Assembly: GCF_030944405.1 (NCBI RefSeq)
Contig: NZ_CP132339.1
Location: 3,472,001-3,536,000 of the forward strand
Reading direction: 5' to 3'
DNA from: Janthinobacterium sp. J1-1
Lineage (GTDB): Bacteria; Pseudomonadota; Gammaproteobacteria; Burkholderiales; Burkholderiaceae_D
Length of the DNA stretch: 64,000 nucleotides
The notes under the pieces are model-generated. The model saw only the letters and a program-made list of their open reading frames with translations, was not told the origin of the DNA and did not search any database. Below are positions 1-9,065 of this stretch, in pieces. The position numbers were made by a program, and so were the translations under genes. Each line of letters starts with the position of its first letter. Position 1 is the stretch's first letter.

Positions 1-2259
1 CCGCGTACACGCCCGCCGGTGGCGCTGCTGTGCCAGACGCAAGCGGCCGGGGACGATGGCCAGCCACGCACGCAGTCGGCATTTTTCCCGTTCTGCGACT
101 ACAGCCCGGAATGGGTGGCCTTGAGGACCGGGCAGGAGGCCGGCGCGCAGCTGGCCTTTATCGACCTGCCATGGCAGGCGCGGGCGGACAAGCATCAAAA
201 CGACCAGGAGGCGCGCAGCCTGATGGCCGAACGCTACCTGGCGCACAGCACCTACCTGAATGCGCTGGCGCGGCAAGCCGGTTGCCGCGACCAGGACGAA
301 TTGTGGGACCATCTGTTCGAATCGCGCTCGCGCACGGCCTTGCTTGACTGGCGCAGCCTGTTCGGCGACGTGTTTTCCTATTGCGCCATGGCGCGCCTGG
401 ACTATGAGCCGGCCGTGCTGGAAGCGGAAGGCAGCCTGCCGCGCGAACGCCATATGGCGGCCCATATCGCGCGCTGGCGCAGCGAGGTGGTAGGGCCCAT
501 CGTCGTCGTGACGGGCGGCTTTCATACCAGCGCGCTGATCGACCTGCTTGAACAAGCCAAGCCGATTTCAAGCATGCCCGCAGCAGCCCCCAGCTGGCTG
601 ATACGCTACAGCTTCGAGCGCCTCGATGCCCTCAATGGCTATGGTGCGGGCATGCCGGCGCCGGCCTATTACCAGGCCGTGTGGGACGCGCTGCAAACGC
701 CTGGCGACGCGCATCACCTGGCGGTGGCCGTCGACCAGCTGACGCAGCTGGCGCAGCATAGCCGTGCGCGCGGGCTGCAGGACCGCATCTCGACCGCCGA
801 AGTGCAGGCGGCCGTGCTGCAGGCGGCGCGTCTGGCGGCCTTGCGCGGCCATGCGGGACCGGGCCGGATGGACCTGCTCGACGCCATGCGCTCCTGCTTC
901 GTGAAAGGCGCCATCGACGACGGCATGCAGGGCTTGCTGACGGATGTGCGGCGCCAGATGACGGGCAGCCGCCTGGGCGACGTGCCGCCCTCGGCCGGCT
1001 CGCCACCGCTGGTGGAAGACGCGCGCGCGCTGGCGCGCCGCCACGGCTTGCGGCTGGACGACGGCGAGCAGCGGCTGGCGCGGCTGGACCTGTACCGCAA
1101 GGAGCGCCACCGCTTGCGCAGCCATTATTTCCATCTGATGCAATACCTGGACGCGGGCCTGGCGCGCTGGCAGGGCGGGCCCGATTTCCTGACCGGCAGC
1201 CGGCTCGAACTGCTGTTCGAGGAATGGTCGTATGCGTGGACGCCGCTGGTCGAGGCGCGCCTGATCGAGCTGTCCGGCGATGGCGCGACGCTGCTTGAAG
1301 TGGCGCTGGCGCGGCTGCTGCGCGAGGAGCAGGCCCTGGCCGCCGAAGGCCGCGCCAGGTCCGCCGGCAGCGCGGCCGCCTTGCTGGTGCGTGCCTGCGT
1401 GATCGGCCTGCATGAACGCCTGCCCGGGCTGCTCGATCTGCTGTCGCGTCACCTCGACGAGGACGGCGACTTCGCTTCCGTGGTCGCTTGCGGCCATGCG
1501 CTGGTGACCTTGTGGCGCGCGCGCGAGCCGCTGGGCGTGCGTGCGCATCCTGGCGTGCTGCAGCTGATGCGGCGCGTCTGGCCGGCCGCGCTGTTTTTGC
1601 TGCCCGCCCTGGCCGATGTGGACGAACACGCGGAGAGTGCGCAGGTGGGGCAGTTGCTGGCGCTACGCGAATTTGGCCGCGCGGCGCGCAGCGCCCTGGG
1701 CGAGGAGGAAGCTGGTCTCGCTTTCGAAGTGGACGACCTGCACCGCCATCTGGACAGCCTGGCGCGGCGCGGCGACTGCGCGCCCGGCATCTGCGGCGCG
1801 GCCAGCGCGCTGCTGTTCCTCGACGGCGCGTGGGACGAGCGGCAGTTGTCGCTGCTGCTCGAACAGCGCTTCGGCGCTGGCGCCACGCCGCAGGACGCCG
1901 TGCGGTTCTTGTCCGGCCTGATGGCCGCCGCGCCCGAGATGCTGCTGACGCAGCCAGCTTTGCGGCGCAGTTTCAATCAACTGGTGGGCAGCTGGGACGA
2001 GGCGAGCTTCATCCAGTATCTGCCCGATCTGCGGCTGGCGTTTACAGGCTTGAAACCGCAGGAAACGGGCGAACTGGCCGAAGCGCTGGCGCTGCTCAAT
2101 GGCGCCGCGCCCGAGGCCTTGCAGGCGGAGCTTCATTACGACGTCAGCGAGGCCGAGATGCTGGCCGGCGGGCGCCTGAACGCGGCGCTGGCCGCCTGCC
2201 TGGAGCGCGATGCGCTGGCCGGCTGGTTGAACATCACACCGGAGGCGCCGCATGGCTGA
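1..2259 (+). CDS. DUF5682 family protein (5' end outside window)
   Basis: The reading frame is open from the first base to the stop at 2257-2259. The first in-frame start codon is a GTG at 19, so the true start is probably upstream and the gene is partial. About 750 residues are visible. A segment reading VVVVTGGFHT near residue 170 is typical of DUF5682, a family of unknown biochemical role. The rest is Leu/Ala-rich and mostly helical, without signal peptide or membrane segments, so a cytoplasmic protein is expected. The stop overlaps the start of the VWA gene by 8 bases, which indicates translational coupling. In related bacteria DUF5682 sits between a MoxR-type AAA ATPase and VWA and SWIM proteins. 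The ATPase would lie left of this window (inference). Confidence 0.8.
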   Translation, partial: PRTRPPVALLCQTQAAGDDGQPRTQSAFFPFCDYSPEWVALRTGQEAGAQLAFIDLPWQARADKHQNDQEARSLMAERYLAHSTYLNALARQAGCRDQDELWDHLFESRSRTALLDWRSLFGDVFSYCAMARLDYEPAVLEAEGSLPRERHMAAHIARWRSEVVGPIVVVTGGFHTSALIDLLEQAKPISSMPAAAPSWLIRYSFERLDALNGYGAGMPAPAYYQAVWDALQTPGDAHHLAVAVDQLTQLAQHSRARGLQDRISTAEVQAAVLQAARLAALRGHAGPGRMDLLDAMRSCFVKGAIDDGMQGLLTDVRRQMTGSRLGDVPPSAGSPPLVEDARALARRHGLRLDDGEQRLARLDLYRKERHRLRSHYFHLMQYLDAGLARWQGGPDFLTGSRLELLFEEWSYAWTPLVEARLIELSGDGATLLEVALARLLREEQALAAEGRARSAGSAAALLVRACVIGLHERLPGLLDLLSRHLDEDGDFASVVACGHALVTLWRAREPLGVRAHPGVLQLMRRVWPAALFLLPALADVDEHAESAQVGQLLALREFGRAARSALGEEEAGLAFEVDDLHRHLDSLARRGDCAPGICGAASALLFLDGAWDERQLSLLLEQRFGAGATPQDAVRFLSGLMAAAPEMLLTQPALRRSFNQLVGSWDEASFIQYLPDLRLAFTGLKPQETGELAEALALLNGAAPEALQAELHYDVSEAEMLAGGRLNAALAACLERDALAGWLNITPEAPHG

Positions 2260-3394
2260 CCAACTAGACAATGCCGAACTGCTGCGCCGCTGGCGCCTGA
2301 TCCTGGGGCGCTATGCGCAGCCTTTGCAAGGCGAAGCGTGGTCCGCTCACGATGGCCGGCTCGACGCCAGCCTCGATTACCTGTATGGCCGCGAATATGA
2401 GCGCAAGGGCATGCTGCTTGGCGGCCGCGCCGGTGGCGGCGGTTCGCTCGACCCCAGCCAGCTGCGCGCCATCGACTGGCTGAACCAGGCGCGCAAGCTG
2501 TTTCCGCAGGAGGTGTACGAGCGCGTGCAGGGCCATGCGATCGAACGCTATGAATTGAGCGGCCTGCTGCGCGACCCGGCGGTGCTGGCCAGCCTGGAGC
2601 CGAACCAGGCGCTGGCGCGCGCGCTGATCGGCATGCGCGGTCGCCTGAGCGCCGACATGCATGATGCGGTGCGCGCCATTATCCGCCGCGTGGTCGAGGA
2701 AATCACCGAGCGGCTGCGCAAGGATTTCGTCAATGCCGTGACGGGGCGGCGCAACCGCTTCCGCCGCACGCAGATGAAGAGCGCGCAGAACTTCGACTGG
2801 CGCGCCACCATCGCCGCCAACCTGAAGCATTACGACACGGCCAGCGCGCGCATGGTGATCGCGCGGCCCATCTTCAATGCGCGCGTCAAGCGCAGCCTGC
2901 CGTGGGACGTGATCCTGTGCGTCGACCAGAGCGGCTCGATGATGGATTCGGTAATCTATGCGGCGGTGGTGGCCGGCATTTTGTCCGGCCTTCCCGCCGT
3001 CAATGTGCGGCTGGTGGTGTTCGACACCAGCGTGGTCGACCTGACGCACCTGGCCAGCGATCCGGTCGAAGTGCTGCTGACGGTGCAGCTGGGCGGCGGC
3101 ACCAATATCGGCCGCGCGGTGCAGTACTGCGAACAGCTGGTGGCCACGCCGCAGCGCACCATCTTCGCCCTGATCAGCGATTTCGAGGAGGGGGCGCCGC
3201 CGGCGCCGCTGCTGGCGGCATTGAAGCGCATGGCCGAATCGCGCGTGACCTTGCTGGGCCTGGCCGCACTGGACGAGCGCGCGCAACCCGTCTACGACCG
3301 CGGCATGGCGCAGCGCTTGGCCGACCAGGGCATGCATGTGGCGGCGCTCACGCCGCAGCATTTCGCCGAATGGCTGGCGGGGGTGATGCAATGA
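2252..3394 (+). CDS. VWA domain protein of the DUF5682/SWIM cassette
   Basis: This 380-residue protein has a C-terminal von Willebrand factor A domain. The MIDAS motif DQSGSMM starts at about Asp225, and a GGGTNIG segment supplies the conserved Thr of the metal site. The N-terminal half is helical and charged and has no signal peptide, so the protein is probably cytoplasmic. VWA proteins of this type usually act with MoxR AAA ATPases as metal-dependent adaptors or chaperone partners. That role is known for the superfamily and only inferred here. The gene overlaps DUF5682 upstream by 8 bases and the SWIM gene downstream by 4 (ATGA), so the three are surely one operon. Confidence 0.88.
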   Translation: MADQLDNAELLRRWRLILGRYAQPLQGEAWSAHDGRLDASLDYLYGREYERKGMLLGGRAGGGGSLDPSQLRAIDWLNQARKLFPQEVYERVQGHAIERYELSGLLRDPAVLASLEPNQALARALIGMRGRLSADMHDAVRAIIRRVVEEITERLRKDFVNAVTGRRNRFRRTQMKSAQNFDWRATIAANLKHYDTASARMVIARPIFNARVKRSLPWDVILCVDQSGSMMDSVIYAAVVAGILSGLPAVNVRLVVFDTSVVDLTHLASDPVEVLLTVQLGGGTNIGRAVQYCEQLVATPQRTIFALISDFEEGAPPAPLLAALKRMAESRVTLLGLAALDERAQPVYDRGMAQRLADQGMHVAALTPQHFAEWLAGVMQ

Positions 3395-5388
3395 GCTGGC
3401 AAGCGGTGTACCGCAGCTTCGACGACGACAGCCTGGCGACCTTGGCCAATGCGGGCCTGCTGCGCCGCGCCCTGAAGGACGTGGAGGCGGGCAAGGTCGG
3501 CTGGCAGGGGGAAGCGGGTGGTGTGGTCCAGGCCGACGGCCAGCGGGTGACGCTCGATGGCGGCGGGCCGCAAAAGGCGCGCTGCGATTGTCCGGCGCCC
3601 GGCATCTGCAAGCATATCCTGGCCGCTGCCGTGTGGCTGCGCGAACTGCCCGCTGAAAACACCGGCGTGGCCGCCACGCTTGGCGTGCTGGAAGAAGTAC
3701 TGGCGCAGGATAGCGCGCTGCTGTGCAAGCAGGCCGGCAAGCCGGCCGTGCGCCAGGCGCTGGCCTGGCTGGCCGAAGGTGATGAGGTTGCGGCGACGGT
3801 GGTCAACGCCCGGCTGCAGATCGAGTTGCCGGCCTTGAAGCTGGCCTGCGGCTATCTGCGCGGCGCCGGCTACGAGGGCATGGTGTCGGAGACGCCAGTG
3901 AAGCTGCGCAAGGCGCTGCACCTGTATGCGCTGGCCTGCGTGTGGCGCGCGCATGGCCAGGCGTTTGCGTGGCCGGCCGGGATGGACGCGGCACCGGCCG
4001 AGGAAATGCCAGGCGTCAGCAGCTCGGAACTGCTGTTCCTGGCCCAGGTGCGCCGGCTGCTGGGCGAACTGTATGACAATGGCCTGTCGCACGCCAGCGC
4101 GATCGCGGCCGGCCAGCTGCGCGCGCTGACCATGTCGGCGCGCGGCGAAAACCTGCCGCGCCTGGCCGCCATGCTGCGCGGCCTGGGCGGCACGCTGGAC
4201 CTGCTGGTGCGGCGCGACTATCACGCCAGCGAACGGCTGGCGTTCGACGAGATGGCGTCGATTTACGCGCTGTGCGCGGCGCTGGAACAGGCCACCGGCC
4301 AGCCCTTGCAGCGGCTGCGGGGACAAACGCGGCGCAGCTTCGACGCCGCCGGCGAAGCACCATTGGAATTGCTGCCGCTGGGCGCCTGGTGGTGGGAAAC
4401 GCGCGGCGGCGCGCATGGCCTCACCCTGTCGTTCTGGGATCACCGGGCGGGACGGATCTTGCAGGCGGTGCTGGCGCGGCCGGACGGCAGCGACCGCTCG
4501 TTTACGCGCGAATCGAGCTGGAATGCCATCAGCCTGTGGCAAGGCGCCGGCAGCGTGCAGCGCCTGTGCGAGCAGGGCCTGCTGCTTTCCGGCGCCTCGC
4601 TGGCCGACGATGGCCGCATCGCGATGGACAGCCAGGCGCGCGCCAGCAGCGTGCCTTTGTGGGAGCTCGACGATGCGCGCTGGCAGGAAACCGGCTTTGC
4701 CGACTGGGCGGCGCTGGCCGCCTTCCTCGGCGAGAACGTCGGGCTCACGGCGCAGCCGGTCGACTGCGTGCTGCTGCGGCCCAGCGCCGTGGCCGCGCCC
4801 CGGCTCGATGAGGTGCGCCAGCAGCTGGACTGGCAGGTGTTCGACGCCAGCGGGGCCGTATTGAACCTGGCGATCCCCGCGCAGGAGGCGCTGCGCCCGC
4901 GCATCGCGCGGCTGCAGGCGGCGGTGACCGATGGCGCCGATATCCGCGCCGTGCTGGCCAGCCGCGCGCGCGGCGAGCCGGACGGCTGGCAGCCGGTGGC
5001 GCTGTTGATCGCCAAGAACGGCAAGCTGCGCGTGGTGTCGCTCGATTTCGCCGTCGACGCGGGCAAGCTGCCGTCGGCGCTGGCGCGTTTTTTCAAGAGC
5101 CTGGCCGGCACCAGCATGGCGCCGCCGGTATTGCCGCAAACTTCAGGCCTGTCGCTGGTGCTTGCCCAGGTAATCGATCGGCTGGCGCTGCAATCGCGCA
5201 GCGGCCGGCCGCGCCTGGAGCCGGAGGCGGCCAGCGAACTGGCGCGCCATGGCGCCACCTTGCGCGCGCTGGGACTGGACCTGCCGGCCCGTTTGCTGGC
5301 CGACTATGTGCGCCATCCACATGCCGGCGAGGCCTTGCGGCTGGCGTATGTCTGCACCACGTGCCTGGCCCTGGATGCCTTGAAATAA
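3391..5388 (+). CDS. SWIM zinc-finger domain protein
   Basis: The start is the ATG at 3391, which shares an ATGA overlap with the VWA stop. A much longer open frame extends upstream but lies inside the VWA gene and is not used. The product has 665 residues. Near the N-terminus it carries a SWIM zinc finger, CDCPAPGICKH at residues 65-75 (CxC-x5-CxH), a fold that binds DNA or protein. The remainder is a long alpha-helical region without a recognised catalytic motif. It is the last gene of the DUF5682-VWA-SWIM cassette. After its stop there is a short AT-rich gap before the Sel1 pseudogene. The function is unknown; the SWIM assignment is firm. Confidence 0.85.
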   Translation: MSWQAVYRSFDDDSLATLANAGLLRRALKDVEAGKVGWQGEAGGVVQADGQRVTLDGGGPQKARCDCPAPGICKHILAAAVWLRELPAENTGVAATLGVLEEVLAQDSALLCKQAGKPAVRQALAWLAEGDEVAATVVNARLQIELPALKLACGYLRGAGYEGMVSETPVKLRKALHLYALACVWRAHGQAFAWPAGMDAAPAEEMPGVSSSELLFLAQVRRLLGELYDNGLSHASAIAAGQLRALTMSARGENLPRLAAMLRGLGGTLDLLVRRDYHASERLAFDEMASIYALCAALEQATGQPLQRLRGQTRRSFDAAGEAPLELLPLGAWWWETRGGAHGLTLSFWDHRAGRILQAVLARPDGSDRSFTRESSWNAISLWQGAGSVQRLCEQGLLLSGASLADDGRIAMDSQARASSVPLWELDDARWQETGFADWAALAAFLGENVGLTAQPVDCVLLRPSAVAAPRLDEVRQQLDWQVFDASGAVLNLAIPAQEALRPRIARLQAAVTDGADIRAVLASRARGEPDGWQPVALLIAKNGKLRVVSLDFAVDAGKLPSALARFFKSLAGTSMAPPVLPQTSGLSLVLAQVIDRLALQSRSGRPRLEPEAASELARHGATLRALGLDLPARLLADYVRHPHAGEALRLAYVCTTCLALDALK

Positions 5389-5462
5389 GGGCCGAAAAAT
5401 ATTTTCATCTGGAAGGTTTTAAATTGATCATGTGATGCCCCTGGCATGCTTTTAAAGGATCA

Positions 5463-6420
5463 ATGATGCGGTTACGGCAAGCGTGTGTGCTCAGTTTTCC
5501 TTTGGGCGGCGTGTATCGGTTCTCCCGTTCAGGCCAATTTCGCCGGGAGCGGGGGCCTGATGGTCGATGGCAGGGTCTGTGGTGCGCCGTTCTATCGCGA
5601 TCATGCCGCATCGGGCAGCGGCTGGCGGTGAACGGCAACGCCGGCGCCATGTTTCGCGTGGCGCGGATGACTGAAAAAGGACGTGGCACCAGCAAGGGCG
5701 GGAATCTCGAGGCCGCCAAGCCCTGGTATCTCAAGGCGGGTGACGCGCGGACGCAGTCCTGGCTGGGCAGGGCGTACATGTCGGGCGATGGCATGCAACA
5801 GGATACGGTCGAAGCCTTGCGCTGGTTGCGCCTGGAGGCCGGTAATGGCGATGCCGAGGCGCGCAATGTGCTGGGCCGCTGGTACGAACGTCTCGGCAAT
5901 GCGGAGCATGACCTGCGGCAGGCGAGTAAGCTGTACCGGCAGGCGTTTGAAAAAGGCGACTTCGATGGTCGCATCGGCTATGCGCGCCTGCTGCTGAACG
6001 GCCCGGTCGAGGATCGCGATTCGGTCCGCGCCGCCGCCTTGTACCGGCAGGCCGCCGAAGCGGGCGATCCGCGCGGCATGTTGGCGCTGTCGGTCTTGTA
6101 TGTCAGCGGCACCGGCGTGAAAGCCGATCCGGAACTGGGGGAAAAATGGCTGGCTGACGCGCTCAAGTTCAGGGATCCGCAGGCGCGCGTGATGCGCTGC
6201 GATCAACTGCTGCAGGAGGGGCAGAGCGCGGCCATGCGCCGGTGCAAAGCAAGCTGGCCCGGTGTTTTGAAACGGGCGTGGGCATGCCGCAGGATGCGCG
6301 GCGCGCGCGCCTGTGGTACGCGCAGGCATTGCTGGAGGACGATGTGGCGGCGATCGCCGGCATGGCTCGCTTGACTTGGGGCGAGCAGGCGAGCGGCGCT
6401 GCGCGTACACTCCAGGCGCC
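5463..6420 (+). pseudogene. Sel1-repeat (TPR-like) exported protein, frameshifted
   Basis: A good ribosome site (AAAGGA, 5454-5459) precedes ATG 5463, but the coding sequence is spread over three frames. A convincing signal peptide (SVFLWAACIGSPVQANFAG) and the following FYRDHAASG lie in the frame of base 5464. The Sel1 repeats (for example WYLKAGDARTQSWLGRAYMSGDG) run in the frame of 5463 from about 5625 to 6235. The last repeat (LARCFETGVGMPQDARRARLWYAQALL) runs in the frame of 6242. At least three indels are therefore needed, near 5470, 5610 and 6237. The gene is related in type to the intact Sel1 gene at 9533. Clustered sequencing errors are the alternative, but neighbouring genes are clean. 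Confidence 0.75.
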
Positions 6421-6429
6421 AAGACTGGC

Positions 6430-6505
6430 GGGCCTGCAGCACCGCCAGTTCAGTCCTGGCTTGTCCAATCTTCCACCTTGTTGGTATTGCCCATCGTCCA
6501 GGTGT
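6430..6505 (-). pseudogene. DUF1090 gene remnant
   Basis: On the minus strand this stretch encodes MGNTNKVE and then, after an internal deletion and a frame change, ELAVLQARQ. Both match the intact DUF1090 gene at 9066-9455 (MGNTNKVEG and ELAALQARQ). Bases 6470-6495 are identical to 9293-9318, and 6427-6465 closely resemble 9070-9108. The middle of the gene and its 5' part are missing. The remnant lies on the same strand as the intact copy, so the two unknown genes between them are flanked by direct repeats. Confidence 0.75.
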
Positions 6506-6619
6506 TGGCGGCGTCAAACCGCAGCCTGACGGCTTCGGCCAAGTCAGTTTGGTTGCTCATGGCGTCGGCTATACCTTCATGCAATCGCCCTGTGGAAGCA
6601 CCAGCCAAGGCCCGGCCGC

Positions 6620-7681
6620 TCAGTCCGGCCTGCGCTGGCGGCTGTTCATCGTCGCTCCACTCAGGTCCAGGAACATCAACTTGATGCCATGCAAGGTACA
6701 AAAGACTTGCAACTCACGCTTCATTTTGGCGATGGCCAACACCCTGTCGCCCAGGCTCAGTTCCAGCAACTCAGCCGGCATGAGGTCCTGATGCGTGCTG
6801 CGGTCATGCAACATGTGATCCAGATCAGGCTGCGAAATGACGATGATCTGCACATCGTTGGCCCAGCTAATTTGTCCCCAACCTTGCGCCTCGATGAATT
6901 CATTGGGCGATGCCGCTTCCCCCACGCCGGCGAGCGAACACAGGTATTGCAGCTCCCGATCGGAAACACGCAACAAGACATTGGCAATCGTCGTGATCGA
7001 ACAGATATCGATGGAATCCGGCGATTTCAGCATTTGCAGCGTGTCCGTCGCCGTGTAGGTGCAGCGCATTTTCACCGCGTCTTTATAGACCACGTAAGAC
7101 TGGCCGTAGGGCGGAGCCCCGCCCTGCTGCAGGCAACCTGGGCTAAGGGCGATGTAAATTGGCCTGCCATCGCCCGTGGGGGCAATGGAGACGGAGGTGC
7201 TGAGTTCCATGAAGAGCTTTTTTTCGCCACTATCGCGCTCCATGCCATAGGCATCTTTGCTGCTCGAACCGAGCGCCCACATATTTTTCATCACGCCCGC
7301 CGAGGCCAGCATCTTCCACAGTCTGGGGGTCGGGAAATTGCTGGTGAGTTCAGCCTTGAGCAAGAGCTGGACAATCTTGTTGTAAAGTTGCTTGATAAGA
7401 ATATCTTGCTGATAACCGAACCAATTGATATTGCCCATCAGCCGAGATATCCTCAACTGCATCGAGGTTTCGATTTCCAGTTGCCTGGTTTGGTTAGGCA
7501 CGCTCACGCCACTCACGGCCGATACCGCCGCGCTGCGGGCATCTTCGCCATAAGCACGCGCCTCGCTGGAGCGGTGACAGACATCGCACACCAACTGACT
7601 GTCAGGGAAGCGGAGAAATACTCCCCAGTTCAATGCCGGCAAATTAAAGTAACACCCGTTGGGGCAGCGTATCAATGGCAT
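6620..7681 (-). CDS. Unknown protein: N-terminal zinc ribbon plus ADP-ribosyltransferase-like motifs
   Basis: The frame opens at 7843, but ATG 7681 is preferred because the product then begins MPLIRCPNGC, like the Cys-rich ribbon that opens some FHA and secretion-associated proteins; CDVCH about 30 residues on completes a four-Cys zinc site. The product has 353 residues. Its central region RPIYIALSPG...PPYGQSYVVYKDAVKMRCTYT and the later FIEAQGWGQISW resemble, from memory, the DUF3626/ADP-ribosyltransferase-like pattern (YG-x-VxK-R-TYT, then an E-x-Q-x-G motif). This is inference and needs a profile search. There is no signal peptide or membrane segment. Codon use is AT-richer than the neighbours, which suggests transfer. 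The gene is divergent from the unknown gene at 7937. Confidence 0.6.
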   Translation of the reverse strand: MPLIRCPNGCYFNLPALNWGVFLRFPDSQLVCDVCHRSSEARAYGEDARSAAVSAVSGVSVPNQTRQLEIETSMQLRISRLMGNINWFGYQQDILIKQLYNKIVQLLLKAELTSNFPTPRLWKMLASAGVMKNMWALGSSSKDAYGMERDSGEKKLFMELSTSVSIAPTGDGRPIYIALSPGCLQQGGAPPYGQSYVVYKDAVKMRCTYTATDTLQMLKSPDSIDICSITTIANVLLRVSDRELQYLCSLAGVGEAASPNEFIEAQGWGQISWANDVQIIVISQPDLDHMLHDRSTHQDLMPAELLELSLGDRVLAIAKMKRELQVFCTLHGIKLMFLDLSGATMNSRQRRPD

Positions 7682-7936
7682 AGGAACGGTTCTTCTGCAA
7701 TGGAATATGGAGCGACTCACTACCATACGCCTCAACTTGGCGCGGCAGGCATGCGATTGATTTTGCCACAATTGCATGCCCACATAGTCATTGAATTGAT
7801 ATTTATTCACCGTGCCTGCGGACGCGGCGCCGGAGCCCGGCACTCAAAAAATTGGCGGGCAAACCCCATAGCCGTTATCGACAATGAATAAAATTGCCAG
7901 TAAAATAAGAAAATCGACATTCAAAAGAGGGCACTC

Positions 7937-9028
7937 ATGGCCAGTTTGAGCAAGGCAGGAGAGGAATTATTTATCGCTGAATCGACCGCATTGTCAATTA
8001 TCGGCGAAATGGATTCGAATGGAATGCTGGCATCCGCCTTGCACATGAGGCATAAAGTCCGGGAAGCGGATATTGAAAAATTATTGGAAACTTGTGCCAA
8101 GACGCCGCCGGAAACCTATGCCCGCCTGTTGGCGGTGGCTTATCTGATGTGTTATTCCAGTTCGGCCTACGCTGAAATCAATGCGCTGGTAAAGTCCCAT
8201 AATTTGAAGGATGTCAACGTGACGCCCCATTTTGGAGGGGGTAGCAGATATTTGAAACTGGCCTGCATTGCGGAACCAATGAATCTGTGGACGGGATGGG
8301 CATTGGAAAATACAAAAAGCAACCAGACCACCTTCGATGGACATATGGTCGATATCATTGTCAATAGCGTGACATCGATCAGGATGACCGCGCTGTCAAA
8401 TGCCCCGTCATCGGGCCAGACCATCACTACGGGGCAAACTGTCTGGAACTCAAGCTTCAGTCCAAACCAGAAACTGCAGGGCACGCATAGTTTCAACTCT
8501 TCTAACGCACCGCCAAAGCTTCAACGAACCCTGACGCCAACCAGTGAAGGATTGCAGCAAATGCTGAAGTCAGATCATGTCTACAAGAGTTCCATAAACG
8601 AGGGCGCCATCTCCGGCAGGGATGATCTGATCAAGGAGGTTTTGCAGGCCGCGAATAATCCTGGTGCCAATCACGCAGTTCTGCAAAATAAATTAAACGA
8701 GGATCTCGATAAAATCCGTGTTGCCTTTAAAGAAATGAAAACATTGGCATTGAATTTGAAGACAAAAGGAAAGCAACACTATCAAGAGTTGTATTCCCAG
8801 TTGGAACTCAGATTTCCTCATACCGGCAGGCCGGACATGATAAAAAGCATGCTGGATGTGATCGAGAGCGCGCATGATGGCTGGATCACCAATCGAAATC
8901 TGCTGGAGGCTGAGCTGGATCAGGTCATTCTGGCGCTTGCCTCTAAATCAGCTGTACCATTTTTCTTTGATCACTTTTGGGGTTGGCAATACACCTCTTC
9001 GTTTTATCTGAGGACGCCCTATAAGTAA
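7937..9028 (+). CDS. Hypothetical protein, divergent partner of the zinc-ribbon gene
   Basis: This 363-residue protein matches no family I recognise. A purine-rich site (AGAGGG) lies just upstream of ATG 7937. There is no signal peptide. The first third (to about residue 130) is compact and mixed. Residues 155-200 are Ser/Thr/Asn/Gln-rich and probably a flexible linker. The last third is amphipathic helix and may be coiled coil (for example LNEDLDKIRVAFKEMKTLALNLK). Base composition is clearly AT-richer than the surrounding core genes, like that of the divergent gene at 6620-7681. The two probably arrived together; whether they form a toxin/immunity or other functional pair cannot be told from sequence. 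Confidence 0.6.
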   Translation: MASLSKAGEELFIAESTALSIIGEMDSNGMLASALHMRHKVREADIEKLLETCAKTPPETYARLLAVAYLMCYSSSAYAEINALVKSHNLKDVNVTPHFGGGSRYLKLACIAEPMNLWTGWALENTKSNQTTFDGHMVDIIVNSVTSIRMTALSNAPSSGQTITTGQTVWNSSFSPNQKLQGTHSFNSSNAPPKLQRTLTPTSEGLQQMLKSDHVYKSSINEGAISGRDDLIKEVLQAANNPGANHAVLQNKLNEDLDKIRVAFKEMKTLALNLKTKGKQHYQELYSQLELRFPHTGRPDMIKSMLDVIESAHDGWITNRNLLEAELDQVILALASKSAVPFFFDHFWGWQYTSSFYLRTPYK

Positions 9029-9065
9029 AAGCCGGGTTTTCGAGAATTATTCTGAATAATGGCTG

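Noticed and set aside
3292..5139. A 615-codon open frame on the minus strand
   Set aside because: It is the shadow of the SWIM gene: His/Gln/Arg-rich with no ribosome site or motif.
7796..7809. TTGATATTTATTCA as an FNR box for the zinc-ribbon/unknown gene pair
   Set aside because: Only eight of ten bases fit, the right half-site is broken, and the stretch is AT-rich, so a chance match is likely.
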